Assembly (NCBI GenBank): GCA_040274765.1
Contig: JBEMAY010000058.1
Location: forward strand, 1 to 20,512
Source of the DNA: Psychrobacillus sp040274765
GTDB taxonomy: Bacteria > Bacillota > Bacilli > Bacillales_A > Planococcaceae
DNA length: 20,512 nucleotides
Direction of reading: 5' to 3'
How positions within the stretch are numbered: position 1 is the first letter of the stretch; every line of letters begins with the position of its first letter. The translations under genes were made by a program, and so were the position numbers. Under the pieces are notes generated by a model that was not told the DNA's origin, did not search any database, and saw only the letters and a list, made by a program, of their open reading frames with translations. Below are positions 8,070-14,730 of this stretch, piece after piece.

Positions 8070-8840
8070 CTACATTTTCCGGTAGAAAAACGTATCCTCT
8101 GTTACAAAATCATACTTGGTAGGATTAAAAATTTGTTCTGTGCTTCCAACAAAAAGAATTCCGCCAGGACGTAGCGACTTGCTAAAGTTTTGGTAAATCT
8201 GATCTTTAGCCTCTTCTGTAAAATAAATCATTACATTACGGCAAATGATTAAATCGAGATTTTTTTCGTATGTATCCAATAAAAGATTATGTTTTTTAAA
8301 AGTAACAGTTTTTTTAATGGCGTCGTCAATTTTATAAAAAGACGCTTGCTTCTCAAAGTATTTATTTTTCATGTCTAAAGGAACCTCTGCTAACGACCGT
8401 TCTGGATAAATCCCTACCTTTGCTCTTTGAATCGCATTTATGTCGATATCCGTTGCTTGAATAGAAATTTGGCCTAACGGTAGATGATTGGACAAAACCA
8501 TCGCTGTAGTATACGGTTCTTCTCCCGTAGAGCATGCTGCACTCCATATTTTGAGTTTCTTGTTATCAGCAAGCAGCTTTGGAAAGATTTTTTGTTGTAA
8601 TACTTCCCACCTCTTACTGTTTCTATAAAACTCAGACACATTGATCGTCATTCGGTCGAGGAATTCATTGAGAAGATCTTGGTCCTTGTCAATTGCCTCA
8701 AAGAAAGAAACAAAATTTTTAAATCCCTTCTTTTCATATAATGATGTAAGGCGTCGCTTCATTTGAGCTTCTTTATACAGAGCTAAATCGATGCCAGTTT
8801 TCTTTTTAATAGACTCTACAAACTTTATGTAATCTTGCAA
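8070..8840 (-). CDS. cheR: Chemotaxis protein methyltransferase CheR
   Basis: CheR methylates glutamate side chains of chemoreceptors using S-adenosylmethionine and sets receptor adaptation. The 256-residue protein has the helical N-terminal domain (about 1-75, with KEAQMKRRLTSLYEKKGF) and the methyltransferase domain. The latter shows SAACSTGEEPY (100-110) for cofactor binding, ATDID (129-133) and CRNVMIYF (about 198-205). The start is TTG (8840-8838): the encoded N-terminus aligns with that of the B. subtilis protein as I remember it, and GGAAGGG lies about 11 nt upstream; no ATG fits. A terminator follows. In B. subtilis cheR follows ndk directly, whereas here about 1.4 kb intervenes. Its presence implies chemotaxis genes elsewhere in the genome. 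Confidence 0.95.
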   Translation of the reverse strand: MQDYIKFVESIKKKTGIDLALYKEAQMKRRLTSLYEKKGFKNFVSFFEAIDKDQDLLNEFLDRMTINVSEFYRNSKRWEVLQQKIFPKLLADNKKLKIWSAACSTGEEPYTTAMVLSNHLPLGQISIQATDIDINAIQRAKVGIYPERSLAEVPLDMKNKYFEKQASFYKIDDAIKKTVTFKKHNLLLDTYEKNLDLIICRNVMIYFTEEAKDQIYQNFSKSLRPGGILFVGSTEQIFNPTKYDFVTEDTFFYRKM

Positions 8841-9053
8841 ATAATATCGTTCCCTTCCACAGCCTATCTATAAAGTATATCGCAATATCGTCATTTCGAA
8901 TACAGCAAAAAAACAGAGAAATGTGAACATTTACATTAAAAGATTATACTTTAATTTTAATAAGAAGCATATCGCTCCCCCGTCGAAAGCGTTCAACTTT
9001 ATTCTTTAAATAGAATATTAATTTCAAGCTCATGTTAAAGTTAAGGTTGTCAT
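8841..9053. other. Non-coding leader region upstream of cheR
   Basis: No gene is visible in this AT-rich stretch. Read on the minus strand it holds a perfect TATAAT (8948-8943) without a convincing -35 box, and four copies of CGATAT at 8974-8969, 8890-8885, 8882-8877 and 8849-8844. Two of these resemble the -10 element of the motility sigma factor sigma-D. I cannot decide which promoter drives cheR. Confidence 0.5.
8969..8995 (-). promoter_or_regulatory. Weak sigma-D-like promoter candidate for cheR
   Basis: On the minus strand TGAA (8995-8992) is followed after 15 nt by AGCGATAT (8976-8969). The known sigma-D pattern is TAAA-15-GCCGATAT, giving matches of three of four and six of eight. A second -10-like box, GACGATAT (8892-8885), matches seven of eight but has no TAAA-like -35. 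Confidence 0.25.
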
Positions 9054-9085
9054 AAAAAAAGAACTGGGATATTTTCTCCAAGTTC
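9054..9085 (-). terminator. Terminator of the nitrilase-like gene
   Basis: GAACTGGG (9061-9068) pairs with CCAAGTTC (9078-9085) except for one internal mismatch. On the minus strand the hairpin is followed by seven T residues. It lies about 60 bp beyond the stop codon of the nitrilase-like gene and isolates it from cheR. Confidence 0.75.
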
Positions 9086-9144
9086 ACTTTAAACACAATT
9101 CTTTATAATCCATGATAATTATCTTTTTACTAATTTTGAATAAT

Positions 9145-9777
9145 TCAATCTCCACTTAAAATGAACACTTCTTTGGTTTCAACATTTAAGATACGTGATC
9201 GGACATCTTTTTCTGATATAAAAACAGCAGAACCATCTTTATCAATACAATAAGCTATTGGTATAGATATACCTGTATCTCCATATGAACCATCCGCGTG
9301 GCTAGTCCCAATAACCATTGTTTTATATTTGCTTGCGATTTTCATAGCTTCTGTAATCCATACTTCGAACTGTTCATTGCTAAACATCCCAACACCAATT
9401 GGATGTACAATTAAGTCTAGGTTAGTATAATCTTCATCATTATATTCTTGTACGATTAATTCATCACAAAGAATGTGACCAATTTTTAAGCCATCTACTT
9501 CTACGTAAGATGTTGTACTATACTTTACTCTATCTAAAATTATCTCACCCACACGATTTATTATTATAACTCTGTCTTTTGGGCTTTCTTGTAGTCTTCT
9601 GTGTCCACCAATTAATACAGTATTATATGTTTTAGCTAGCTCACATGCTTGTTTAACATTTTCATTTAAATACCCCTCTGGAAAAATAATCACATCAACA
9701 TCCATGTTATTTTTTAGTTCAGTTTCGAGCTGTTCAATATGTTTTTCAAGTTTTGGTTGGATTATTAATAATTTCAT
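9145..9777 (-). CDS. Short nitrilase-superfamily (carbon-nitrogen hydrolase) protein
   Basis: The 210-residue protein looks like a compact carbon-nitrogen hydrolase. The family's catalytic triad is visible in order: Glu34 in IIFPEGYLN, Lys85 in DRVKYSTT and Cys104 in HILCDELI. The N-terminus MKLLIIQPKLEK resembles the first strand of this fold, and GTSHADGS (157-164) recalls the strand after the active site. Typical members have about 260-280 residues, so this one is short, mainly between the Lys and Cys and at the C-terminus. Such enzymes cleave amides or nitriles or transfer acyl groups; the substrate here is unknown. No signal peptide is visible. GGAAG lies 11 nt before the ATG. It stands alone between the ndk and cheR terminators, a site where I do not expect a gene, which suggests a later insertion. 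Confidence 0.75.
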   Translation of the reverse strand: MKLLIIQPKLEKHIEQLETELKNNMDVDVIIFPEGYLNENVKQACELAKTYNTVLIGGHRRLQESPKDRVIIINRVGEIILDRVKYSTTSYVEVDGLKIGHILCDELIVQEYNDEDYTNLDLIVHPIGVGMFSNEQFEVWITEAMKIASKYKTMVIGTSHADGSYGDTGISIPIAYCIDKDGSAVFISEKDVRSRILNVETKEVFILSGD

Positions 9778-9835
9778 TCAGATAAGAACTTCCTTCAAAA
9801 AGAGATTTATGTATTACTTCTACATTTGGATTCAT
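9746..9835 (-). CDS. Possible short upstream reading frame overlapping the nitrilase-like gene
   Basis: ATG at 9835-9833 opens a 29-codon frame ending in TGA at 9748-9746, overlapping the first 32 nt of the nitrilase-like gene in another frame. GAAGGA precedes the ATG but very closely (2-3 nt). The peptide (MNPNVEVIHKSLF...) has no family I recognise. It could be a leader peptide, a coupling device or chance. Confidence 0.2.
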   Translation of the reverse strand: MNPNVEVIHKSLFEGSSYLNEIINNPTKT

Positions 9836-9964
9836 TATCCTTCTACACAAAACTGTGTTAGCTTTAATATTGCCCTATTTTATTTCAACTATGATTAATG
9901 TTATTTCGACTTGTATTGATTCTATTAGTAGCATATACACAATTAAAACTAACCTCTCCGTTCA
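9836..9964. other. Non-coding stretch upstream of the nitrilase-like gene
   Basis: Together with the repeat and the ndk terminator this forms a gene-free interval from 9778 to 10217. The part from 9836 to 9964 is AT-rich. TTGAAA-like and TATAAT-like words occur on the minus strand but none is paired at a proper distance, so I cannot name the promoter of the nitrilase-like gene. Confidence 0.4.
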
Positions 9965-10096
9965 TTGATTGTAGTGGCAGGCGGCGACTCCAACGGGATG
10001 AGTGAGACAGATAAGACATCACAACCACGCGCGCAAGCGATGGGTGATAGCTTATCGCTCACCCCGTGGAAAGCGTCCGCCGAAAACGGAAATCAA
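9965..10096. repeat. Structured intergenic repeat element, about 132 bp
   Basis: The unit is bounded by the inverted ends TTGATT (9965-9970) and AATCAA (10091-10096). Inside, GGCGG (9980-9984) pairs with CCGCC (10077-10081), ACGGG (9993-9997) with CCCGT (10063-10067), and GGGTGA (10042-10047) with TCACCC (10059-10064). It is clearly richer in G+C than its surroundings and has no open frame of note. From memory it resembles a dispersed family in Bacillaceae and relatives with the frame GGCGGCGACTCC ... CCCCGCGGAAAGCG ... CCGCC ... CGGAAATCAA; only one copy is in this window, so repeat status rests on that recollection. It sits 34 bp beyond the ndk terminator. Confidence 0.65.
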
Positions 10097-10130
10097 TTCG
10101 ACTCCTGTTTTAAAACTAAAATGACTTATA

Positions 10131-10179
10131 AATAAAAAAGCTATAGACATACTCAAATTACGTTGAGTGTGTCTACAGC
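10131..10179 (-). terminator. Terminator of ndk
   Basis: The arms 10140-10156 and 10163-10179 form a 17-bp stem with one wobble and one mismatch around a 6-nt loop. On the minus strand the hairpin is followed by TTTTTTATTT. It ends the folE-to-ndk transcription unit. Confidence 0.9.
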
Positions 10180-10217
10180 CTGATTCAATCTCTCTTAAAG
10201 AGATTGTCATTTTTTAA

Positions 10218-10664
10218 TTAGTTAATCCAGTTGTTAGCATCTTTAGCGTAAGAAACTAATTCTTCTTGTTTGAAGAATAAGCCAATTTCGCGTTCAGCGC
10301 TTTCAGATGAATCAGAACCGTGGATAATGTTTTTACCAACAGTTACTGCGAAATCTCCACGGATTGTTCCTGGTGCAGATTCTTTAGGGTTAGTAGCACC
10401 CATCATTAAACGAGCTGTAGAGATAACATTTTCCCCTTCCCAAACCATTGCAAAAACTGGTCCAGAAGTGATGAATTCTACAAGTTCTCCAAAGAACGGA
10501 CGCTCTTTGTGCTCACCATAATGTTGTTCTGCTAATTCAGTAGGAATTTGCATTAATTTTGCTCCAACTAATTGGAATCCTTTTTTCTCGAAACGACTAA
10601 CGATTTCACCGATTAGGTTACGTTGTACGCCATCTGGTTTTACCATTAAAAATGTTTTTTCCAT
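10218..10664 (-). CDS. ndk: Nucleoside diphosphate kinase
   Basis: Ndk equilibrates nucleoside di- and triphosphates through a phosphohistidine intermediate. The 148-residue protein is full length and carries MVKPDGVQR (7-15), RPFFGELVEFITSGPV (55-70) and the active-site motif NIIHGSDS with nucleophile His115. The start is the ATG at 10664 with AAGGAG 8 nt upstream; a GTG nine bases earlier lies inside that ribosome-binding site. The gene follows hepT after 80 bp without an intervening terminator and has its own good promoter in that gap, so it may be made both ways. The position after hepT is conserved in Bacillus. Confidence 0.97.
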   Translation of the reverse strand: MEKTFLMVKPDGVQRNLIGEIVSRFEKKGFQLVGAKLMQIPTELAEQHYGEHKERPFFGELVEFITSGPVFAMVWEGENVISTARLMMGATNPKESAPGTIRGDFAVTVGKNIIHGSDSSESAEREIGLFFKQEELVSYAKDANNWIN

Positions 10665-10715
10665 TATGAACACTCCTTCAAATATAAAATGGATTTTATT
10701 TCTCCACCGTTAAAA

Positions 10716-10744
10716 ATACTATCATTACAGCCAGTTAATTTCAA
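10716..10744 (-). promoter_or_regulatory. Predicted sigma-A promoter of ndk
   Basis: TTGAAA (10744-10739) and TAGTAT (10721-10716) are separated by 17 nt on the minus strand, and TG precedes the -10 box in extended form. The -35 box begins immediately after the hepT stop codon. The leader would be about 45 nt and contains the small palindrome ATAAAATGGATTTTAT. Confidence 0.55.
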
Positions 10745-11719
10745 TTAAAAGTTGCGCTTACTCATAAATAATGCGACATTTTGCAAGGATTTCTTTGCAG
10801 AATTTGAAGGAAGCTGCTTCACCTCATGTAAAGCCTTTTGCAAATACATATTACTTACTTGTTTTGCGCGCTTAATACCTTCCGATTGTCGAATCTCTTT
10901 CAGTAGCAGCTGCATTTCTTTTTCATCGATATCTCCATCAAAAACCCTTTTCAATAATGGATAGATAGCTGGATCATTTTTAGAGTATATTACCGGCAAG
11001 GTAATATTCCCATGAAGTAAATCTTCCCCGGCTGGTTTACCTAATTCTTCCTCAGTAGAAGTAAAATCAAGTATGTCATCGATAATCTGGAAGGACATAC
11101 CAACATAATAACCAAACCTCTTCAAATGCTTAATAGTCTTTTCATCAGCTCCTGATGAAATTGCACCTAATTCGCAGCTAGCTGAAATTAAAATTGCTGT
11201 TTTTCTTTTTATTCTTCTTAAATAATCTCGGACGGTTTGATCCACAAAACCTTTGTCCTCAATTTGTATAATTTCTCCAATACAAAGCTCTACCATCGTA
11301 TTAGAGAGCACCTCATGGGCATATGTATTTTTTACTGTTGTTATGTATTCAATAGCCTTAGCGAAAAGAAAATCACCTGTATACATAGCTACTCGATTGT
11401 TCCATTGAGACTTAACGGTTTCCCGGCCTCTTCTAGTTTCCGCATCGTCGATTACGTCATCATGGACCAGCGAAGCCATATGTATCAACTCGACAGAAAC
11501 AGCAACTTGCTTTATAGACTCTATAGAATAGTTCCCAAATTTAGCTGAAAGCAATACAAATACAGGGCGGATTCTTTTTCCCCCTGCGAGCAACAAATGA
11601 AGCGATGCCTCATTTAATAAGTGGGAGGAAGAATTCACAGCTGCTGCTAATTCATTTTCAATGACTTCTAAATCCGATTTTAAGTCGGAATAAAGCATTT
11701 TTAATCTCATCTTATCCAC
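10745..11719 (-). CDS. hepT: Heptaprenyl diphosphate synthase component II (catalytic subunit)
   Basis: HepT is a trans-type polyprenyl diphosphate synthase that, with HepS, extends farnesyl diphosphate to the C35 chain of menaquinone-7. The 324-residue protein shows GGKRIRP (46-52), the first aspartate-rich motif DDVID (87-91) followed by RRGR (96-99), and the second motif DDILD (214-218), which bind Mg-diphosphate. The predicted start is GTG (11719-11717) with GGGGAAGG 9 nt upstream; an in-frame ATG three codons later is too far from the Shine-Dalgarno. The gene follows menG by 20 bp in one operon. Product chain length is inferred from pairing with HepS and gene order, not read directly. 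Confidence 0.95.
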   Translation of the reverse strand: MDKMRLKMLYSDLKSDLEVIENELAAAVNSSSHLLNEASLHLLLAGGKRIRPVFVLLSAKFGNYSIESIKQVAVSVELIHMASLVHDDVIDDAETRRGRETVKSQWNNRVAMYTGDFLFAKAIEYITTVKNTYAHEVLSNTMVELCIGEIIQIEDKGFVDQTVRDYLRRIKRKTAILISASCELGAISSGADEKTIKHLKRFGYYVGMSFQIIDDILDFTSTEEELGKPAGEDLLHGNITLPVIYSKNDPAIYPLLKRVFDGDIDEKEMQLLLKEIRQSEGIKRAKQVSNMYLQKALHEVKQLPSNSAKKSLQNVALFMSKRNF

Positions 11720-11739
11720 AGAAACAAACCTTCCCCTAC

Positions 11740-12444
11740 TTAAAAGTCTTTCTTATAGCCGATATGTCGGGCAGCTGCACCACCACTGTATGGTTTACTA
11801 GTCACGTTAACCATTCCTACTATTTCAAATAGTTGAGCTAGCTCTGCTCTATTTGGAAATTCTTTTGCTGACTCTTGCAGCCAAGAATATTCTTTATAGC
11901 TCTTTGCAAATAGCTTACCGAAAATCGGCATAATGTATCTAAAGTAAAAGCGAAATCCTGCATTAAAGAGCTTGGAATCTGGCTGAGAAGTTTCTAAGCA
12001 AACAATCATGCCGCCTGGCTTAGCAACTCGGTTCATTTCCTGTAACACTTGTTTATAGTCAGGAACATTTCGTAAGCCAAATCCAATCGTAACATAGTCG
12101 AATGTATTATCCTCAAAAGGTAGCTCCATTGCATTACCATGAATTAATTCAATTTGTGGTAAATCCTTCACTTTTTCTTTCCCTACATTTAACATATTTT
12201 GACTGAAGTCTAATCCCTTCACTGTACCAGTTGTACCAGTTTCTTTTGCTAAAGCAATCGTCCAGTCAGCCGTGCCACAACAAACGTCTAATGCACTGCT
12301 TCCTTCTTTCACCTGCATAGCTTTCATCGTGTCGCTCCGCCAGCTTTTATGTTGTTGAAAGCTTATAACAGAGTTCATAGAATCATAGTTCGAGGAAATC
12401 TTCTCAAATACCTCATGGACATGTTGTTCTTTTGTTTTTCCCAT
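11740..12444 (-). CDS. menG: Demethylmenaquinone methyltransferase (MenG/UbiE family)
   Basis: The enzyme methylates demethylmenaquinone with S-adenosylmethionine, the last step of menaquinone synthesis. Its 234 residues match the family. Visible signatures are VFEKISSNYDSMNSVIS (12-28), the cofactor-binding segment ALDVCCGTADWT (51-62), GLDFSQNML (77-85), and IGFGLRNVPDY (120-130). KEYSWLQES and the C-terminal GGAAARHIGYK are also typical. ATG has GAGAAGG 8 nt upstream. Its place between hepS and hepT puts the quinone side-chain enzymes and the ring methylase in one operon. B. subtilis names it menH or menG. Confidence 0.96.
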   Translation of the reverse strand: MGKTKEQHVHEVFEKISSNYDSMNSVISFQQHKSWRSDTMKAMQVKEGSSALDVCCGTADWTIALAKETGTTGTVKGLDFSQNMLNVGKEKVKDLPQIELIHGNAMELPFEDNTFDYVTIGFGLRNVPDYKQVLQEMNRVAKPGGMIVCLETSQPDSKLFNAGFRFYFRYIMPIFGKLFAKSYKEYSWLQESAKEFPNRAELAQLFEIVGMVNVTSKPYSGGAAARHIGYKKDF

Positions 12445-12459
12445 ATGTTAAACCTTCTC

Positions 12460-13209
12460 TCAACTGCTCTTTATAGCTTGTTCGGTCACTCGTTCTAAAA
12501 TAGCATGCTTTACATGATCTTTTAATATAGTGGAATATCGTACTTCTCTAACCAAATTAGCTTCCACCATTTCTATTTCCTCGCGAAGTAAATCTATCTT
12601 TGTCTGCAATAGAAAGGAATTTCGAATATAGAATGTCTCTTCTCTATTTTCAAAAGCATGTAGCTCTCTTCTTAGGGCTATAAGGAGCAATGCTTCCTTC
12701 ATGATAAAGATGTATTCGTGATACGAAAAGTATTCCATAAATTGCTCAATCGGCTTACTCTCAATTAATTGAATGGACTGCATAAGATCTTCGAATGGAT
12801 ATGCCATGTGGTCGTAAAATTTAGTTTTATGTTCAGTAATCAATGAGACTCCAGCAGAGAAAATTTGAATCAGCTCTAGTTGCTTACCCTTCGCCAACAG
12901 CTGATAATATTTTCCGCTGTAATAATCTCCCGCCAATACTTGTAATTGTTGTTCTTTGGTTGTCGCATTTTGTTCCTTTACTAAATCGTGAGCTGCAAGC
13001 GCTGCAAAAATCAGTGAAACAGCAATTGTCGATTGATTGTTTGAATCATCCCACTGTTCACCATTTAGCATGGGTAAAAGCGTAAAGAACAGACGTTCTT
13101 CGTCGATAACAGGCATTCCTGCATATTTTAACAGAGTATTATGTTGTATTTGCATGAGAATATCTCTTTTGTATTGTTCTAAATGATGTTTTATCAAAGA
13201 TTCATTCAT
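12460..13209 (-). CDS. hepS: Heptaprenyl diphosphate synthase component I
   Basis: HepS is the small, non-catalytic partner that sets the chain length of the HepS/HepT heptaprenyl diphosphate synthase. The 249-residue protein is largely helical and lacks DDxxD motifs, as expected. The best-conserved segment is QVLAGDYYSGKYYQLLA (90-106), plus AAHDLV (72-77) and ITEHKTKFYD (124-133). Other regions diverge strongly, which is usual for this family, so gene order weighs in the call. The start is the ATG at 13209 with GGAG 8 nt upstream; a TTG at 13230 would place the start before that site. menG follows after 15 bp. Confidence 0.9.
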   Translation of the reverse strand: MNESLIKHHLEQYKRDILMQIQHNTLLKYAGMPVIDEERLFFTLLPMLNGEQWDDSNNQSTIAVSLIFAALAAHDLVKEQNATTKEQQLQVLAGDYYSGKYYQLLAKGKQLELIQIFSAGVSLITEHKTKFYDHMAYPFEDLMQSIQLIESKPIEQFMEYFSYHEYIFIMKEALLLIALRRELHAFENREETFYIRNSFLLQTKIDLLREEIEMVEANLVREVRYSTILKDHVKHAILERVTEQAIKSS

Positions 13210-13298
13210 ACACTTTACTCCATTTCCCAATCGCAGTTAGCATTTAGTCTGCCACGACACATATAATTTAACTCGCGATTATTGGCCATTTAAGTTAT

Positions 13299-13520
13299 TT
13301 ATTTCTTAGATTCACTTTTAATAATACCGTTGTCTGTATGAATAGAAGCTTTGCCTCTTATCTTCATAGCAGATGTATGCTCTGTAAATTGAGCAATCAT
13401 CACTTCACCAGTATCGAGCTTTTCGGAATGGTGGAATTTTGTATCCGTACCTCGGGTTAACCCGATTACTTGTACTCCATCTTCCTCTGCCTTTATAACG
13501 ATAAAATCTGAACTAGACAT
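13299..13520 (-). CDS. mtrB: Tryptophan-activated RNA-binding attenuation protein (TRAP)
   Basis: TRAP forms an 11-subunit ring that, when loaded with tryptophan, wraps RNA carrying spaced GAG/UAG triplets and shuts down trp gene expression. This 73-residue copy is full length and highly conserved: SSDFIVIKAEEDGVQVIGLTRG, continuing TDTKFHHSEKLDTGEV and AQFTEHTSAMKIRGKA. The RNA-contacting Lys/Lys/Arg of B. subtilis TRAP are present as Lys34, Lys53 and Arg55. AAAGGAGA lies about 8 nt before the ATG. It lies downstream of folE, the B. subtilis mtrA-mtrB arrangement, with a candidate internal promoter. No trp gene and no GAG-repeat target is visible in this window. Confidence 0.97.
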   Translation of the reverse strand: MSSSDFIVIKAEEDGVQVIGLTRGTDTKFHHSEKLDTGEVMIAQFTEHTSAMKIRGKASIHTDNGIIKSESKK

Positions 13521-13553
13521 TACAATAGTCTCCTTTGTTCATAATCTAAATTT

Positions 13554-13581
13554 ATCATACCATATTCTGATCGAACCTCAA
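13554..13581 (-). promoter_or_regulatory. Candidate promoter of mtrB in the folE-mtrB gap
   Basis: On the minus strand TTGAGG (13581-13576) is followed after 16 nt by TATGAT (13559-13554), and TGG precedes the -10 to make it an extended type. It begins a few bases after the folE stop codon and would leave a leader of about 30 nt. This could uncouple TRAP supply from folE. Confidence 0.45.
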
Positions 13582-13587
13582 AAGGAG

Positions 13588-14157
13588 TTATTTCATTTGG
13601 ATAAATGATAAAACCTCGGAGCGTTTAATATCATCTGTTTCATAGACACCTCTTGCAACGGCTGTAACCGTCTTAGCACCAGGTTTTTTAATCCCTCTCA
13701 TCGTCATACACATATGCTCTGCCTCAATAACAACGTAAACCCCATGAGGGTTAATCATTTCCATAATGTCGTCTGCGATTGTAGAGGTAATTCTTTCTTG
13801 TAGCTGTGGCTTTCTTGCTGTCACTTCAACTGCTCTAGCTAGTTTGCTAAGGCCTGTTACCACTCCATCTTTAGGGATGTATGCAACATGCGCCTTACCG
13901 TAAAAAGGAACTAGATGATGCTCGCACATGGAAAAAAAAGGGATATCCTTTACTAAAACTAATTCCTCGTGTTCTTCATGAAAAACGGTTTTGAAATGTT
14001 CTTTTGGATCTTGGTGCAGTCCTTCAAACATTTCAGCATACATTTTAGAAACTCTTTTAGGAGTATCTAATAATCCTTCTCTATTAGGATCTTCTCCTAC
14101 TGCTTCTAAAATCATGGTTACTGCATTCTCTATTTTTTTCAGATCGACCTTCGTCAT
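13588..14157 (-). CDS. folE: GTP cyclohydrolase I
   Basis: FolE opens the imidazole ring of GTP to form 7,8-dihydroneopterin triphosphate, the first step of folate synthesis. The 189-residue protein is complete. Zinc ligands of the family are seen as Cys78 and His81 in FFSMCEHHLVPF and Cys150 in EHMCMTMRG. Other signatures are LLDTPKRV (29-36), GLSKLARAVE (102-111), and GAKTVTAVARG (160-170). Upstream of the ATG is GGGGGGTCAGCAG, an unusually G-rich Shine-Dalgarno. It heads the unit folE-mtrB-hepS-menG-hepT; the B. subtilis name is mtrA. The hbs terminator lies upstream. Confidence 0.97.
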   Translation of the reverse strand: MTKVDLKKIENAVTMILEAVGEDPNREGLLDTPKRVSKMYAEMFEGLHQDPKEHFKTVFHEEHEELVLVKDIPFFSMCEHHLVPFYGKAHVAYIPKDGVVTGLSKLARAVEVTARKPQLQERITSTIADDIMEMINPHGVYVVIEAEHMCMTMRGIKKPGAKTVTAVARGVYETDDIKRSEVLSFIQMK

Positions 14158-14215
14158 CTGCTGACCCCCCAGAAAAACTGCATAATATGTCGTATGTATC
14201 TTAGCATATGAAATG

Positions 14216-14245
14216 AATATAGGAAATTAATTTCACTTCTCGCAA
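14216..14245 (-). promoter_or_regulatory. Candidate promoter of folE
   Basis: TTGCGA (14245-14240) and TATATT (14221-14216) are spaced by 18 nt on the minus strand. A perfect TATAAT also occurs at 14260-14255 next to the hbs terminator but lacks a -35 box, and an extended TGCTAAGAT lies further down, so the true start is uncertain. Confidence 0.35.
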
Positions 14246-14264
14246 CAAAGTTCTATTATATAAT

Positions 14265-14313
14265 AAATTGAAAAGAACGGCTACTACGAAGCAAGCTTCA
14301 CAGTAACCGTTCT
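14265..14313 (-). terminator. Terminator of hbs
   Basis: A 40-nt near-perfect dyad spans 14274-14313. AGAACGG pairs with CCGTTCT, TACT with AGTA and GAAGC with GCTTC, around a 2-nt centre. On the minus strand it is followed by TTTTC and an AT-rich run. Confidence 0.85.
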
Positions 14314-14329
14314 ATGTACTACGACACCA

Positions 14330-14602
14330 TTATTTTACTGCATCTTTAAGTGCTTTACCTGGTTTAAAAGCAGGCACCTTGCTAGCAGCGATATCGATTT
14401 CTTTACCTGTTTGTGGATTACGTCCTTTACGTGCAGCACGTTCACGAACCTCAAAGTTTCCAAAACCGATCAATTGAACTTTTTCACCATCTGCAAGAGC
14501 AGTTTGAATTGATTCAAATACAGCCTCAACTGCTTTAGTCGCATCTTTTTTTGATAATTCTGCAGCTTCTGCAACAGAGTTCACTAATTCTGTTTTATTC
14601 AT
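14330..14602 (-). CDS. hbs: HU-type DNA-binding protein HBsu
   Basis: HU is the abundant histone-like nucleoid protein that bends and compacts DNA without strict sequence preference. The 90-residue product matches the family, with MNKTELVNSVAEAAELSKKDA at the N-terminus (split at residue 20), IGFGNFEVRERAARKGRNP covering the start of the DNA-binding arm, and KVPAFKPGKALKDAVK at the end. The start is the ATG at 14602, preceded by the very strong AGGAGGTGA; a GTG three codons earlier lies inside this ribosome-binding site. It is flanked by terminators on both sides and so is transcribed alone. Confidence 0.97.
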   Translation of the reverse strand: MNKTELVNSVAEAAELSKKDATKAVEAVFESIQTALADGEKVQLIGFGNFEVRERAARKGRNPQTGKEIDIAASKVPAFKPGKALKDAVK

Positions 14603-14648
14603 ACTATTCACCTCCTCTCAAAGGAAGATAAGCATCAATCCTGTAAAA

Positions 14649-14677
14649 AGAGTATCACAACAGAAATGCCTTCGCAA
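14649..14677 (-). promoter_or_regulatory. Candidate promoter of hbs
   Basis: TTGCGA (14677-14672) is followed after 17 nt by TACTCT (14654-14649), with TG one base before the -10 on the minus strand. The leader to the ATG would be about 40 nt and ends in a near-perfect Shine-Dalgarno. Confidence 0.45.
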
Positions 14678-14730
14678 CACTATTTATGCGTGTTTGGGCA
14701 ACTTTCCTTAAAAAGAACGTAAAAAAACCA

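Noticed and set aside
8362..8547. Minus-strand open frame of 61 codons inside cheR
   Set aside because: It is an out-of-frame shadow of the cofactor-binding region of CheR.
10684..10699. Palindrome ATAAAATGGATTTTAT between hepT and ndk as a terminator
   Set aside because: The stem is purely A/T, no T run follows on the minus strand, and it lies in the ndk leader just before the ribosome-binding site.
11237..11548. Plus-strand open frame of 103 codons
   Set aside because: It is antisense to the conserved core of hepT, with no ribosome-binding site or recognisable product.
13210..13298. Terminator or promoter between mtrB and hepS
   Set aside because: Only a poor long-range match (CCAATCGC with GCGATTATTGG, needing a bulge) is visible, with no T tract and no paired promoter boxes.
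14603..14625. GAG/TAG triplets in the hbs leader as a TRAP-binding site
   Set aside because: Only about three triplets with irregular spacing occur, and they are explained by the Shine-Dalgarno; TRAP needs many more.
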